NCBI GenBank assembly: GCA_963575745.1
Contig: CAUYUJ010019920.1
Location: 1 to 64,000, forward strand
Length of the DNA: 64,000 nt
Origin: Prorocentrum cordatum
Taxonomy: Eukaryota > Sar > Dinophyceae > Prorocentrales > Prorocentraceae
Direction of reading: 5' to 3'
The notes beneath the pieces are model-generated. The model was not told the DNA's origin. It saw nothing but the letters and a program-made list of their open reading frames with translations, and made no database searches. Position numbers and translations under genes: made by a program. Of this stretch, positions 11,907 through 22,620 are shown in pieces. The number at the start of each line of letters is the position of its first letter. Positions within the stretch are counted from its first letter, which is position 1.

Positions 11907-12675
11907 ATGGCCAGCGGCGCAGCAGCCGGACTGGAGGCCCTCCGCGCAGCAGCTCCCGCGCCAGCTCAGCAGGCCATGCCGAGCAGTCAGGGCCCAGGGG
12001 GGCCACGGAGGGGCCGGCGGCTCGGTCCAGGAGCTCCAGGAGATGTGCAATTTGATGGGGCGCATGCTGATCCGCCACGCCCGCAGCATTCAGACGTTGC
12101 AAGATAAAGATTCTCTCACATTCTTGGTGTATAGCCTCGAGGCGAAGGCGGCCGTGGTGAAAGTACGTAAAGATTGGAAGACTGCGAAGCCCGCAGAAGG
12201 CCCGCACCCGTGTGGCCACTCGCTTCGGGCAATGGCCTGGGCAGCGCTGATCACCGAAGTCGGCAAGGCCAGCGCGGAGATGATGCAGAATTGGCCGAAG
12301 CCGCCACAGGACCAGGCGAAATACGACCTGGCCAGGACGCAGCACGCGGCCATCGAGACCTTGCAGAAGGCTTCGTTGAAGGAGGTCGAGGCCTGGTGCT
12401 TCCGGCTCCAGCCAGCCCATGAGGAACCATTGGAGCAGGCTGATCGTGCTTGGGTCTGGAGCCTCATGCTGTCCCGCACTGCCCCGCCCGAGTTCGTCAA
12501 CCCGCTGTACACGGCGGCGGCGTTCGGTGAGAAGGCGAAGGGGGCCAGGCTCGTGCTGGCGAGGAGCGACGACGGGCCGCAGTGTCAGCAGCTGCAGGAC
12601 TACGTGGGCAAGGGCAAGGGCACTGGGAAGGGGTTCAAACCATCGAAGCGTCGCCGCAAGGGCGCTGACGCTTGA
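11907..12675 (+). CDS. Unknown Ala/Gln-rich protein with Gly-Lys tail (one frameshift)
   Basis: The ATG at 11907 opens MASGAAAGLEALRAAAPAPA. At the six-G run 11997-12002 the frame must change by one base to continue as GGHGGAGGSVQELQEMCNLM. From there it is open to TGA at 12673-12675 (about 256 residues in all). The core is helical-looking (DKDSLTFLVYSLEAKAAVVK, MAWAALITEVGKASAEMM), and the C-terminus is GKGKGTGKGFKPSKRRRKG, a basic tail suited to nucleic-acid binding or nuclear localisation. No domain is recognised. The shift lies in a homopolymer, so a base-calling error is possible. It could be a stand-alone gene or a first ORF (gag-like) of a mobile element. Confidence 0.5.
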
Positions 12676-13020
12676 GTACGAGCATGGAGGTCATCCTGCA
12701 CGACCGGAGGCCTCTCCCCCGTCGGAGCCCCTCGGGGCCGGGAGGGGCCTTCCCTGCCCTCTCGGGGGCCCGGGCGCCTCGGCGCCACGAGCCGCCGATC
12801 TTGGGGCATAATTGGGTACTTCGTGGGATTTCTCCGGGACGTGCTGCGCATTGGGAGGTTCAGTATCTTCGCGCACAGCTGCCCCATTCCTCGACTACCT
12901 GTTCCTGTCTTCCACGGTGTTGAACACACTCTTCATCGGCAATTTTGTTGCACCCCAATTCAATCAATTATTGGTATGCGGGACCCGGTCATCGTGGCCG
13001 TGTTGGGTCGCAAACAAAAT
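12676..13020. other. 3' flank of the 11907 gene, no gene seen
   Basis: GC-rich at first, AT-richer toward CAATTCAATCAATTATTGG. No coding signal is visible before the palindromic satellite resumes. Confidence 0.4.
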
Positions 13021-13024
13021 ATAC

Positions 13025-13135
13025 AATCCTAAAGCCTTCTTCGGGGAGAATCCAGGATTCCTGGAACCTTCCAACAAAACCTTCCTTAAAAACATCCTCT
13101 GGAAGCATCCAGGTTTCCTGGAACCTTCCAACTGA
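13025..13135. repeat. Palindromic 50-60-bp satellite (block 2)
   Basis: Two units with TCCAGGATTCCTGGAACCTT and CTTCCTTAAAAACATCCTC directly abut the 27-bp satellite. Confidence 0.85.
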
Positions 13136-14215
13136 GAGCGTCTACGCTAGGATTCATATTGAGAGCCTGTACAAAAGGAGCCCTGTTGAGAGCCTCCACA
13201 CAAAGGATTCCTATTGAGAGCTTCTACAAAAGGATTCCGATTGGAAACCAAAACAAACAGGTTTCCGATTGAGCGCCTGTGCATGCAAAAAGATTCCGAT
13301 TGAGAGCCTCTACAAAACTATTCCTTTTGAAAACCGCTGCAAAAGGATTCCGGTTAAGAGCCTTTACGAACAGATTCCTGTTCAAAGCCAATACAAAAGG
13401 ATTCCGATTGAAACCCAATACAACTGGATTCCTATTGAGAGCTCGTGCAAAGGGATTCCTATTGAGAGCCTCCACAAAATGATTCTCATTGGAAAGCCAT
13501 TGCAAAAGGATTCCAATTTAGAGCCTCTACAAAATGATTCAAATTGAAAACCTTGTACACAAGGATTCCTAGTGAGAGTCTGTACAAACAAAGATTCCCA
13601 TTGAAAGCGAATACAAAGGGATTCCTGCTGAAACCTATCACAAATGGTTTCCTAGTCAGAACCTGTGCAAAAAGGATTTTTGTTGACAGGCTCTACAAAA
13701 CGGATTCCCATTAAGAGCCTCTGCAACAAGGATTCGCATTGAAAGCTATTAACAAAATCCGATTGAGAGCCTCTACGAAAGGATTCCTATCGAGAGCTTC
13801 TACAAAATGAGCCCTATTGAGAGCCTCTGCGAAACAATTATTATTGAAAGCCTCTGCAACGTGATTCCTAATGAGAGTCTTTACACAAAAAGGGTTCCCT
13901 TTTGAAATCCAATACAAAAGGATTCCCAGAGAAACCCCATGCAAATTTATTCCTATTGAGAGCCTGTGCAAAAGGATTCGTGTTGAGAGCCTCGACAACA
14001 GGATTCCTATTGAGAGCCTCTACAAAAAGAATTCCTATTGAAAGTCTTTTTTTGTAACAGAAAAAGATTCCGATTGAGAGCCTCTACACAAGGATTCCTA
14101 GTGAGAGCTTCTACAAAAAAAGGATTCCAATTGGAAGCCAACTATTTACGATTGAGAGCCTCTACAACAAGGGTTCCAATTGATAACCTCTTTCTGCAAA
14201 AGGATTCCTAAAACC
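13130..14215. repeat. 27-bp satellite (ATTGAGAGCCTC family), block 1
   Basis: About 38 degenerate units of GATTCCTATTGAGAGCCTC plus TACAAAAG. A 27-bp period keeps frames open and gives RIPIESLYK-like nine-residue repeats, but insertions break the frame often. I treat it as satellite, not coding sequence. Confidence 0.9.
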
Positions 14216-14334
14216 TTCCGCAGGAAGAATTCAGGATTCCTGACACCTCTTTTAATTCGCCGGCCCAACGGGCCAGAGGCGTGCTAAGATCTCCGGTAAC
14301 TGGTTAACAATTCTCTAGTTCGCGCGCGCGCGGG

Positions 14335-14995
14335 GCGGCCCCTGGGGGTCCCCGGACGAAAAGTACCCCGGGCGATCCCCGACCGACCCCCGGGAGACTC
14401 CCCCAGAGCGCTCCAGGAGCACCAACAGGGCTCCGAGACGTCCCCGAGAGCCCCAAGAAAGGCCAAGAGGCCCCCAAGATGGTACACGAGGGGTCCGACA
14501 TGCCACAAGATCGCTCCAAGACGCCCAAGATAGCCCCCAGACGCCCCAAGAGGCCTCCAAGAGCACTCCCAAGAGGGCCCCCGGAGGCAAAATTCATTGT
14601 TTTTCCTTAGGTTTTTGAAGATTTTGGAGCTTCCACCTTTTCGGCTTCCCGACGCCCCAAGACGGCCCAAGAGGCCCCCAAGATCGCCCCAAGAGGGCCC
14701 AAGAGGCCCCCAAGAGGGCCCCAAGATGGCCCAAGAGGGCTCGAAGACGGCCCAAGAAGCCTCCAAGACGGTCCAAGAGGGCCCCAAGAACGCCCCCAAA
14801 GGGGCCCCAGAGAGGGAACACGAAACAACATTTCGAGCCCTCGGCCCTAAGAAGCCCCTACGAGGCCCCAAGAGGCCCCTAAGAGGCCCCAAGAGGCCCC
14901 CACGAGGCCCTCAGGAGGCCCCCCAAATGCCCCCCCGAGCGCCCCAGGAGTCCCCAAGCGGCCCCAGGAACCCCCAAAGCGCCGCATTGACACCA
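14335..14995. repeat. Composite GGCCCAAGAGG element, copy A
   Basis: Nine- to eleven-bp CCCAAGAGGCC units surround two conserved non-repetitive islands. One AT-rich island lies at 14586-14655 (GGCAAAATTCATTG to CTTCCCGACGCC) and a second at 14811-14845 (AGAGAGGGAACACGAA). The same architecture occurs at 22050-22620 and 51085-51790. Confidence 0.85.
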
Positions 14996-15057
14996 GGCCC
15001 TCGGGCAAACGGCAGACATGAGACTGTATGGGCCAGCGGAATGAGCGAAGCGATTAA

Positions 15058-15080
15058 TCTATATATATATATATATATAG
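15058..15080. repeat. (TA)n microsatellite
   Basis: About ten TA dinucleotides lie between composite copy A and the next palindromic satellite block. Confidence 0.9.
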
Positions 15081-15084
15081 CATT

Positions 15085-15430
15085 ACTGAAACCTTCCCCA
15101 AGAAGATCCAGAATTCCTGGAACCTTTTCAGAACAAGCCGTCCTAAAACCCTCCTCGCGAACACTCCAGGATTCCCGGCACCTTCCAACTAAACCTTCCT
15201 AAAAGCTTCCTCAGGAAGAATCCAGGATCCCCAGAACCTTCCAAACAAAAACAAACACCTTTCCTAAAACCTTCCACAGGAAGAATCCGTGATTTCTGGA
15301 ACCTTCAAAAAAACGTCTTAAAACCTCCCTCAGGAAGAATCCAGGATTCCTGGAACCTTCCAAACAACCTTCCTAAAAAAAAAACCTCCCTCGCAAAATT
15401 TCCAGGATTCCTGAACCTTCCAACTAAGAG
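15085..15430. repeat. Palindromic 50-60-bp satellite (block 3)
   Basis: Six or so units with AGGAAGAATCCAGGATTCC and CTGGAACCTTCCAA, some with A-run expansions (AAACAAAAACAAACACC). Confidence 0.88.
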
Positions 15431-16005
15431 CCTCGACCAAAAGGATTCCTATAGGAAGCCAGTACAGAAGTATTATGTTGAAAGCCAATACAAAAGGATT
15501 CTTGTTGACGGGCACTACCAAACGATTCCTACTAAGAGCCTCCAAAAAAAGGATTCAGATTGAGAGCCTCTACTAAAGGATTCCTAGTGAGAGCCTCTAT
15601 AAAATAATTAGTATTGAAAGCCTGTGCAAAAGGATTCCTAGTGAGAGCCTTTCACACAAGGGTTCCTACTGAGAGCCTCTACAAAATGAGTCCTAGTGAA
15701 ACCCCATACACATGGATTCATATCGGGAGCCTGTGCAACAGGATTCGTCCTATTGAGAGCCTGTGCAAAAGGATCCCGATTGAAAGCCAATGCACAAGTA
15801 TTCCTATTGAGAGCCTCTACACAAGGATTCCGATTGAGAGCCTCTACATAAGGATTCTTAGTGGAAGCCAATACGCAAGCATTCCTATTGAGAGCCTCTA
15901 CAAAGGGATTATTAGCGAGAGCCTCTACCAAAGGATTCCGATTGAAAGCCTTTACACAAGGGTTCCTATTGAAAGCCTCTACAGAAGGACTCTGATCGAA
16001 ACTTC
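15425..16005. repeat. 27-bp satellite (ATTGAGAGCCTC family), block 2
   Basis: About 21 units. The frame stays open over 162 codons on the plus strand (RIPIESLYT repeats), but substitutions are not biased to third positions in any way I can see. Confidence 0.88.
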
Positions 16006-16512
16006 TTACCTTCCTGAACCCTCCTCAGGAATCATTCAAGACCCCTTGATTCTTCCAAAAACCATCCCGAAACCTACCTCCGTGAGAATCCCTGATTCCT
16101 GAAACCTTACAACAAACCTTCCTAAAACCTTCTTCAGGAAGAATCCAGGATTCCTGGACGCTTCAACAAAAAAACCTTCCTAAAACTTTGTTCAGGAAGA
16201 ATCCAAGGCTCCTGGAACCTTCCAAACAAAAAACCATCGTAAAACCGTCCTGGGGAAGAATCCTGGATTCCTAGAACCTTTCAAACAACCTTCCTAAAAC
16301 CTTCCACAGGAAGAATCCGTGATTCCCGGAACCTTCAAAAAAAACGTCCTAAAGCCTTGCTCAGGAAGCATCCAGGATTCCTGGAACCTTCCAAACAAAA
16401 AATCTCAAAACCTTCCTCAGGAAGAATTCAGGATTCGCAAAAACTTCCCAAGCAAACCTTCCTAATACCTTCCTCAGGAAGAACCCGAGATTCCTGGAAC
16501 CTTCCAAGCGAA
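16005..16512. repeat. Palindromic 50-60-bp satellite (block 4)
   Basis: About nine units of the CTTCCTcAGGAAG and TCCAGGAtTCCTGGA family, flanked on both sides by the 27-bp satellite. Confidence 0.88.
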
Positions 16513-16968
16513 AGCCTCTACAAACGGATTCCTATCGAAACACAATACAGAAGGATTCTTACTGAAAACCAATAGAAAAGGATTGCTATTCAGAGCCTCT
16601 ACGCAAGAATTCCAATCGAGAGCCTCCACAAACATGATTCTTATTGAGAGCATCTACACAAGGATTCCTATTGAGAGCCTCTACATAATGATTCCTATTG
16701 AAAGCCTCTACACAAGGATTCCTATTGATAGCTTCTACAAAAAGGATTCCGATTGAAAGCCAGACAAAAAAGATTCCTATTGAAACCCAATACACATGCA
16801 TTCCAATTGAGAGCCTGTGCAAAGGATTCCTGTTGAGAGCCTCCACAAAAAGACTCACATTGAGAACCTCTACAAAAGGATTCCGATCGAGAGCCTCTAC
16901 ACAATTATTCCTATTGAAAGCCTCTACACAAGGATTCCTATTGAGAGCGTCTACACAAATGAGAGGTG
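16510..16968. repeat. 27-bp satellite (ATTGAGAGCCTC family), block 3
   Basis: About 17 units, ending abruptly where the CCGGAATC satellite begins. Confidence 0.88.
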
Positions 16969-16974
16969 ATCCGG

Positions 16975-17462
16975 AGAGTCCTTCCGAAGAGGTCCAATCT
17001 GGAATCTGGAATCCGGAATCCGAGCAGCATGATGGATCTCCGCGTGGAGCCCCACGCCGAATCCGGAATCCGGAATTCTGGATTCTGGATTCCGAGGTCC
17101 AATCCGGAATCCGGAATCGGGAATCCGAGCGGCGTGATGGATCTTCGCGTGGAGCCCCACGCCGAATCCGGAATCCGAAATCCGGAATCCGAAATCCGAG
17201 CGGCGTGGTGGATCTCCGCGGGGAACCGACGCCGAATCCGGAATCCGGAATCAAAAATTCTGGATTCTGGATTCCGAGGTCCAATCCGGAATCCGGAATC
17301 CCAGCGGCGTGATGGATCTCAGCATGCAAAGCCCACGCCGTATCCGGAATCCGGAATCCGGAATCCAAAATCTGAGCGGCATGATGGATCTCTGCGTGGA
17401 CCCGAATCCGGAATCCGGAATCCGAAATCCGGAATCTGGAATTCTGGACTCCGAGGTCCATA
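16975..17462. repeat. CCGGAATC satellite, block 1
   Basis: Seven-bp CGGAATC units alternate with a 40-bp segment containing GGCGTGATGGATCTCCGCGT and GGAGCCCACGCCG. That segment can fold (GGCGTG/CACGCC outer and CTCC/GGAG inner stem). ORFs on both strands are by-products. Confidence 0.9.
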
Positions 17463-18174
17463 TCTGTCGGCGGTGCGCCGTGGCACGAAACCCCCCCCCA
17501 GCACTACCGGGGGGTTTCGTGCACTACCGGGGGGTTTCGTGCAGCCCGCACCGGGTGCCGCCAGCGGCTTAGAACACCCCCCCCTTGCCGCTTTACCGGG
17601 GGGGTTCGTGCAGGCCGCACTGCGTCTACCTGGGCTCCCCCCCCCCCCTGTGGGAGTGGGGGGGTGGGAGTGGGGGGTGGGTTGGGGGGGGGGCAGGGGG
17701 GCGGTTGGGAAGGGTGGCTCCCTGTCGAAGTGTGGCGTGTGCTCGCCTTGTGTTCTCTATTCGCGTCTGCTCGCCTTTGTTCCGCCGCAGCCTCTCGTAT
17801 TGTGGCTCGTGGCCACAATACGAGAGGCTGCGGCGCAACTCCCGAGAGCCGCTGTGGGGGGTCGACGGCACGGCCGCGTAGAGAAGAACAGTGCCGCCGT
17901 GTTCCGGCACGGCCCTGGGATGCAATACCGCCGCCGTGTTCCGGCCCGTCCTGGTAAGATTCGCGCGTCGGGGCTGGGTTTCGCGCGTGCTGGGAGCGCG
18001 CCGCTTACGGAGGGGTTGCGTCCTTACTGGGGGGGTTCGTGCAGCCTACCAGAGGAGGTCGTGTTTACCGGGGGGGTTCGTGCAGGCTCGCACAGGGAAT
18101 GGCGCCAGCTCGAAACCCCCCAGGAGAGATTACCGGGGGGGGGGGTTCGCTCCGCACCGGGCACCGCCGACATA
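17463..18174. other. G-tract region with repeated ACCGGGGGGGTTCGTGCAG motif
   Basis: The motif TACCGGGGGGGTTCGTGCAG occurs at about 17503, 17525, 17595, 18032, 18066 and, degenerate, 18130, with one inverted copy near 17483. The tract between 17640 and 17710 is almost pure G/T. No gene is visible. The block interrupts the CCGGAATC satellite. Confidence 0.6.
17783..17835. repeat. Perfect inverted repeat, 24-bp arms, 5-nt loop
   Basis: Arms 17783-17806 and 17812-17835 are exact reverse complements around TCGTG. The left arm begins CGCCGCAGCCTCTCGTATTG. Nothing nearby is coding, so it may be the core of a small foldback element. Confidence 0.9.
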
Positions 18175-18690
18175 TCCCAAATCCGGAATCCGAAAGGAGT
18201 GATGGATATCCGCGCGGAGCCCACGCCGAATCCGGAATCCGGAATCCGGAATCCGAAATCTGGAATCCGAAATCCGAGCGGCGTGATGGATCTCCGCGGG
18301 GAGCCGACGCCGAATCCGGAATCCGGAATCCAGAATCCGGAATCAAGAATTCTGGATTCTGGAGTCCGAGGTCCAATCCGGAATCCGGAATCCGGAATCC
18401 CAGCGGCGTGATGGATCTCAGCGTGGAGCCCACGCCGAATCTGGAATCCGGAATCCGGAATCCAGAATCCGGAATCGGGAATCCGAGCGGCGTGATGGAT
18501 CTCCGCGTGGAGCCCACGCCGAATCCAGAATCCCGAATCCAGAATCCGGATGGATCTCCACGCGTGGAGCCCACGCCGAATCCGGAATCCGGAATCCGAA
18601 ATCCGGAATCCGGAATTCGAGATTTTGAGGTCCAATCCGGAATCCGGAATCCGAGAGGCGTGATGGATATCCGCGCGGAGCCCACGCCGA
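18175..18690. repeat. CCGGAATC satellite, block 2
   Basis: Same unit structure as 16975-17462, with about seven copies of the foldable GATGGATCTCCGCG-type segment. Confidence 0.9.
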
Positions 18691-18692
18691 AT

Positions 18693-18860
18693 GGCATGTG
18701 CGTACCCTAACGGGCGAGTCGGGTCGGCCGGGCCAGACATTAAAATATGATGCGTCATCGGGTTGGCACGTGCGTACCCTAACGGGCGGATCGGGTCGGG
18801 CGGGCGGGAAATTGAAGCATGATGCGTTATCGAGTTGGCACGCGCGTACCCTGAAGAACC
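18693..18860. repeat. 72-bp tandem repeat
   Basis: GGCA(T/C)GTGCGTACCCTAACG starts at 18693 and 18765, and a diverged copy starts at 18837. The spacing is exactly 72 bp, with GATGCGTCATCGGGTTGGCA closing each unit. Confidence 0.9.
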
Positions 18861-19013
18861 AACGTGAAAATGTGAGGGATGAGGTCCCTCAGCCTGAAAG
18901 AGAACAGAGTGCCGCGGGCAGCACACGCCCAAGCAACCTGAACCGATCGCTACGGAAGGGTCCAAAGCTAATCGCTGCACCTCGGGCGTTTATAGCCCTT
19001 CGCAACGTTTAGC

Positions 19014-19035
19014 CTTGAGCCAAAATGGTTACGGA
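19014..19035 (-). other. Relict dinoflagellate spliced-leader sequence
   Basis: On the minus strand the 22 nt read TCCGTAACCATTTTGG then CTCAAG. The known DinoSL exon is CCGTAGCCATTTTGGCTCAAG with a variable first base, so there is one mismatch. The bases after CAAG are GCTAAACG, not a GT donor, which argues against an SL-RNA gene and for a retroposed trans-spliced transcript. No convincing protein frame follows before the 72-bp repeat. Confidence 0.7.
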
Positions 19036-19037
19036 TT

Positions 19038-19600
19038 TCCCCTCCTCCACCTCCTCCTCCTCCTCCTCCTCCTCCTCCTCCTTCTCCTCCTCCACTCCTC
19101 CTCCTCCTCCCTCCTCCTCCTCCTCCTCCTCCTCCTCCTCCTCCTCCTCCTCCTCCTCCTCCTCCTCCTCCTCCTCCTCCTCCTCCTCCTCCTCCTCCTC
19201 TCTCCTCCCTCCCCTCCTCCCCCTCCTCCTCCCCCTCCTTCCCTCCTCCTCCTCCTCCTCTCCTCCTCCTCCTCCTCCCTCTTCCTCCTCCTCCTCCCTC
19301 CTCCTCCTTCCTCCTCCTTCCTCCTCCCTCCTCTTCCCTCCTCCCTCCTCCTCCCTCCTCCTCCCTCCTCCCTCCTCCCCTCCTCCCCTCCTCCCCTCCT
19401 CCCCCCTCCCCCTTCCTCCTTCCTCGCTCCTCCCTCCTCCCTCCTCCCTCTTCCCTCCTCCCTCCTCCCGCCTCCTTCCTCCCTCCTCCCTCCTCCCTCC
19501 TTCCTCCTCCCCCCTCCCTCCTCCCCCTCCCCTCCTCCTCCTCCTCCTCCTCCTCCTCCCCTCCTCCTCCTCCTCCTCCTCCTCCTCCTAGTCCTCCTCT
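19038..19600. repeat. (TCC)n polypyrimidine tract
   Basis: About 560 bp of almost pure C/T on the plus strand, mainly CTC repeats with CCCTCCT interruptions. It begins right behind the spliced-leader relict. Poly-Ser, poly-Leu and poly-Glu/Arg ORFs here are artefacts. Confidence 0.95.
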
Positions 19601-19724
19601 TCTTCGGCAATCCACCGCGAGCTCCTCGAATCAGGCACGGCGAACGAAACCGAAACGGAACAATTGGACGAGTCACCCCGACTCGTCAGGCCAGGCTTTA
19701 TAGCCTGGAGTGAGGATGTTTCGA

Positions 19725-20575
19725 ACGGCGGCGCTGGAACTGTGAGGATGTCTCGAGCGGCGGCGCCAGAGTGGTGGACGCCCCTGGCGCTCCTGACGCT
19801 CTCGACGCTCCTGACGCTTCTGACGCTCCTGACGCTCCTTACGCTCCTGACGCTCCTGACGCCCCTGACGCTCCTGACGCCCTGACGCTCCTGACGTTCC
19901 TGACGCTCCTGGCGTCCCCGACGCTCCCTGACGCTCCCTGACGCTCCCTGACGCTCCTGACGCCCTTGACGCTCTTGACGCTCCTGACGCTCTTGACGCT
20001 CTGACGCTCCTGACGCTCTTAACGCCCCTGACGCTCCTGATGCTCGAGCGGCGGCGCTGGAGTTGTGAGAATGTTTTGAGCGGCGGCGCCTGAATTGTGA
20101 GGATGTTTTGAGCGGCGGCGCCTGAGTTGTGAGGATGTCTCGAGCGGCGGCGCCGAAGTTGTGAGGGTGTCTCGAGCGGCGGCGCCCGAATTGTGAGGAC
20201 ATTTCGAGCGGCGGCGCCCGAATTGTGAGGATGTCTCGAACGGCGGCGCCGGAGTTGTGAGGATGTCTCGAGCGGCGGAGCCGGAGTGGTGGACGCCCCT
20301 GACGCTCCTGACGCTCCTGACGCTCTGACGCTCCTGACGTTCCTGACGCTCCTGACGCTCCTGACGCCCCTGACGCTCCTGACGCTCCCTGACGCTCCCT
20401 GACACTCCTGACGCCCCTGAAACAAGCGCTGACGCTCTTGACGCCCCTGACGATCCTGACGCCCCTGACGCCCTTGACGCTCCTGACGCTCTGACGCCTG
20501 GAGCCTCAGGAGCGTCAGGAGCGCCAGAGCGTCAAGAGCGTCAGGAGCGTCAAAAGCGTCAGAACGTCAGCACTT
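19725..20575. repeat. CTCCTGACG arrays alternating with a 33-36-bp GAGGATGTCTCGAGCGGCG repeat; inverted at the right end
   Basis: Two CTCCTGACG arrays (19780-20040 and 20290-20495) are separated by about seven units of GTGAGGATGTCTCGAGCGG plus CGGCGCC. From about 20497 the 9-mer appears as its reverse complement (AGGAGCGTCAGGAGC). Facing arrays could form a long imperfect hairpin. Confidence 0.88.
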
Positions 20576-22050
20576 TTTTCAGGGGCGCGCTGCGCCAGCT
20601 CTCCGAAACTGGAACCCAAGAGTCGGATCGGCCTGGAATCGAAGCTCCTAATTTGGCCAAGCCTCTCAGGGGCAGCTGGCGAAAGGCCATGGACGGCCTG
20701 GCCAAGCATGGTGCTGGCATATCACTGACCCCTCCCGCGAACTTCACGCGACGCCCCATGACTTTCGAACCAGCAGGCCTTGAAGGCGATGTGATATCAC
20801 TTCTTTTTTGCGCAAAGACAAGGCGAGTTGCAGTAGCTGCAGTGGTCTGGCTGATGGGGCAACGTCGGGCCTACCCTCCAACGGAGTGCCACACAGCATC
20901 TAAGGCAAGGACAAAGAAGTCCGCCCACCGCTTTGGGTGACTAATCACAGTGTGTGAAATCGACGGGCAACCCGCCTCATGCAATGCCCAGCTACCCTCG
21001 CCCATTTGACAAGTGGCCCCGAATGACAGATCTGCCACTGGCAACAAGGAGGGTTCCAGTATCCACGAGTGTCCACTGAAAAGTGACACAAATTGACAGG
21101 ACATCTCCGAGCCCAGAAATGGGAGATCTCGGGCGAAATTGATTGAACCATCTCAGGTCTGGACATCCCCGAAAACATAGTCCCAACGATGCCTCAGGCG
21201 AAAAAGACCAGGACCACGTGAGGTGAGGACATAAGACGTACATAAACCCGGAGTGGCAATGAGATCTCAAGCGAAACGAACAGTCCACAGCAACTGCGAG
21301 CCCAGAGCAGCGAGGAAACGGGATCTGATACCGTGCGGCAAAAACATCGACTAATCCAGAATAGCGAGGATGCACCGGGCGAAGATTGCTCTGCGAGGAT
21401 GTTTCAAGCCACAAAAGCTGGACCGCCTCATGACAGCGGCGAAGAAGCCGAAGCGAAATGGGCTGGACTATCTCTCGCGCGGCAACTCGAAACCCATAAC
21501 TGCAGGGATGTCTCGAGACCGACCGGACTGCCTCACAGGCCGCATCTCAGGGCCCAAATTACCGATGATGGTTTCGCCGAAACCGACCCAGGCAACTTCT
21601 CGCATGGGGTCTCCTAACTCAAAAACACATCCGTCTTCTGGGCAGGAGATGGTCAATCACGGTTCCTTGTCCAACCCCATTTTTCCCCTTCGGGGATGGG
21701 GTCGTTGCTGCTCCTGGATGATATTTGCCACCACGCCCAATCTACCAACCGCTAACCCGAGTCACTGCCACCCCTCTCGATTCAAACCAACAACAAATTG
21801 AAATACCCCCAGGCGGCTCCCCTATTGGAGCTCGGAAATGCGATGCGATCTGTCGGAACGATGATCATCGGATTATCATGGTTATGTAGATCCGCCACCG
21901 TGCCTCTGGGCACGGAGTGGGCGTGCCCTCAGGTCCTTGCCATCATCCTCTCAACCTCAGTCATCACGCCTGAGGAGTCGTTGAGAGCCCCAAACCTCAC
22001 ATCGCGACATCTTCTCCTGGGGCTTCTCGCGGTTTCTCGCGTGACCGTTT
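20576..22050. other. Intergenic; scattered GAGGATGTCTC-like copies, no gene seen
   Basis: Mixed sequence with decayed copies of the GATGTCTC core (for example GGATGTCTCGAGACCGACC near 21506). None of the overlapping frames shows conserved motifs. Confidence 0.45.
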
Positions 22051-22620
22051 CGGAGCGATGGGGGCCCCCAAACGGGCCCAACAGGGCCCAAAGAGGCCCA
22101 CGACGGCCCAGAACGCCCCGAGACGCCAAAAGATCGCTCCAAGACGCTCTGAATGGCCTCAAGATGGCCCAAGAGGCCTCCAAAATGCCCCAAGAGGCCT
22201 CGAAGATGCCTCCCAAGAGGACCCAGAGAGGCAAAAATCATTGATGTGCATTCGTTGTTTCAAAGATTTTGGCGTTCTCGCCGTGTTTCCTTCCCGACGC
22301 TCTCTGACGGCCCTCGAGGCTCCCGATACCACCCCAGGACTGCCCAAGAGGCCTCCAAGAGGGCCCCAAGGCGGCCCTCGAGGGCCCAGGAGGCGCCCAA
22401 GACGGCCCAAGAGGACCCCGAGACGGCCCCAACAGTGGCCCGAGAGAGGGAACACGAACCGAAAATCCGAGCGTTCCGCCCCAAGAGGCCCCCAGGAGGC
22501 CCCAAGAGGCACTCAAGAGGCACTCACGAGGCGCCCAAGGGACCCAACAGCGACCCCAAGAGGCCCCAAAACTGCCCCCAGCAGGCCTCAAAACTGCATC
22601 CAAGAGGCTCCCTAAAGGTC
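22050..22620. repeat. Composite GGCCCAAGAGG element, copy B
   Basis: CCCAAGAGGCC units surround the AT-rich island at 22230-22305 (GGCAAAAATCATTGATGTGC to CTTCCCGACGCTC). A second island lies at 22441-22478 (CGAGAGAGGGAACACGAACC). Island spacing is 211 bp, against 225 bp in copy A. Confidence 0.85.

Noticed and set aside
14284-14892. Gly/Leu/Trp-rich ORFs in GGCCCAAGAGG arrays (also 22159-22603, 51068-51997)
   Set aside because: Repeat translation on the strand opposite to CCCAAGAGGCC. The same peptide style appears at every copy, with different frames and lengths.
13130-16970. Long RIPIESLYK-repeat ORFs as a real repeat protein
   Set aside because: A 27-bp period leaves both strands open by arithmetic. 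Frames break at many indels, and the DNA intergrades with a clearly non-coding palindromic satellite.
18024-18980. Minus-strand ORF behind the spliced-leader relict
   Set aside because: Its first 70 codons come from the 72-bp repeat and the rest from the CCGGAATC satellite; it has no ATG near the leader.
19015-19713. Poly-Leu/Ser and poly-Glu/Arg ORFs
   Set aside because: Pure translation of a TCC microsatellite on both strands.
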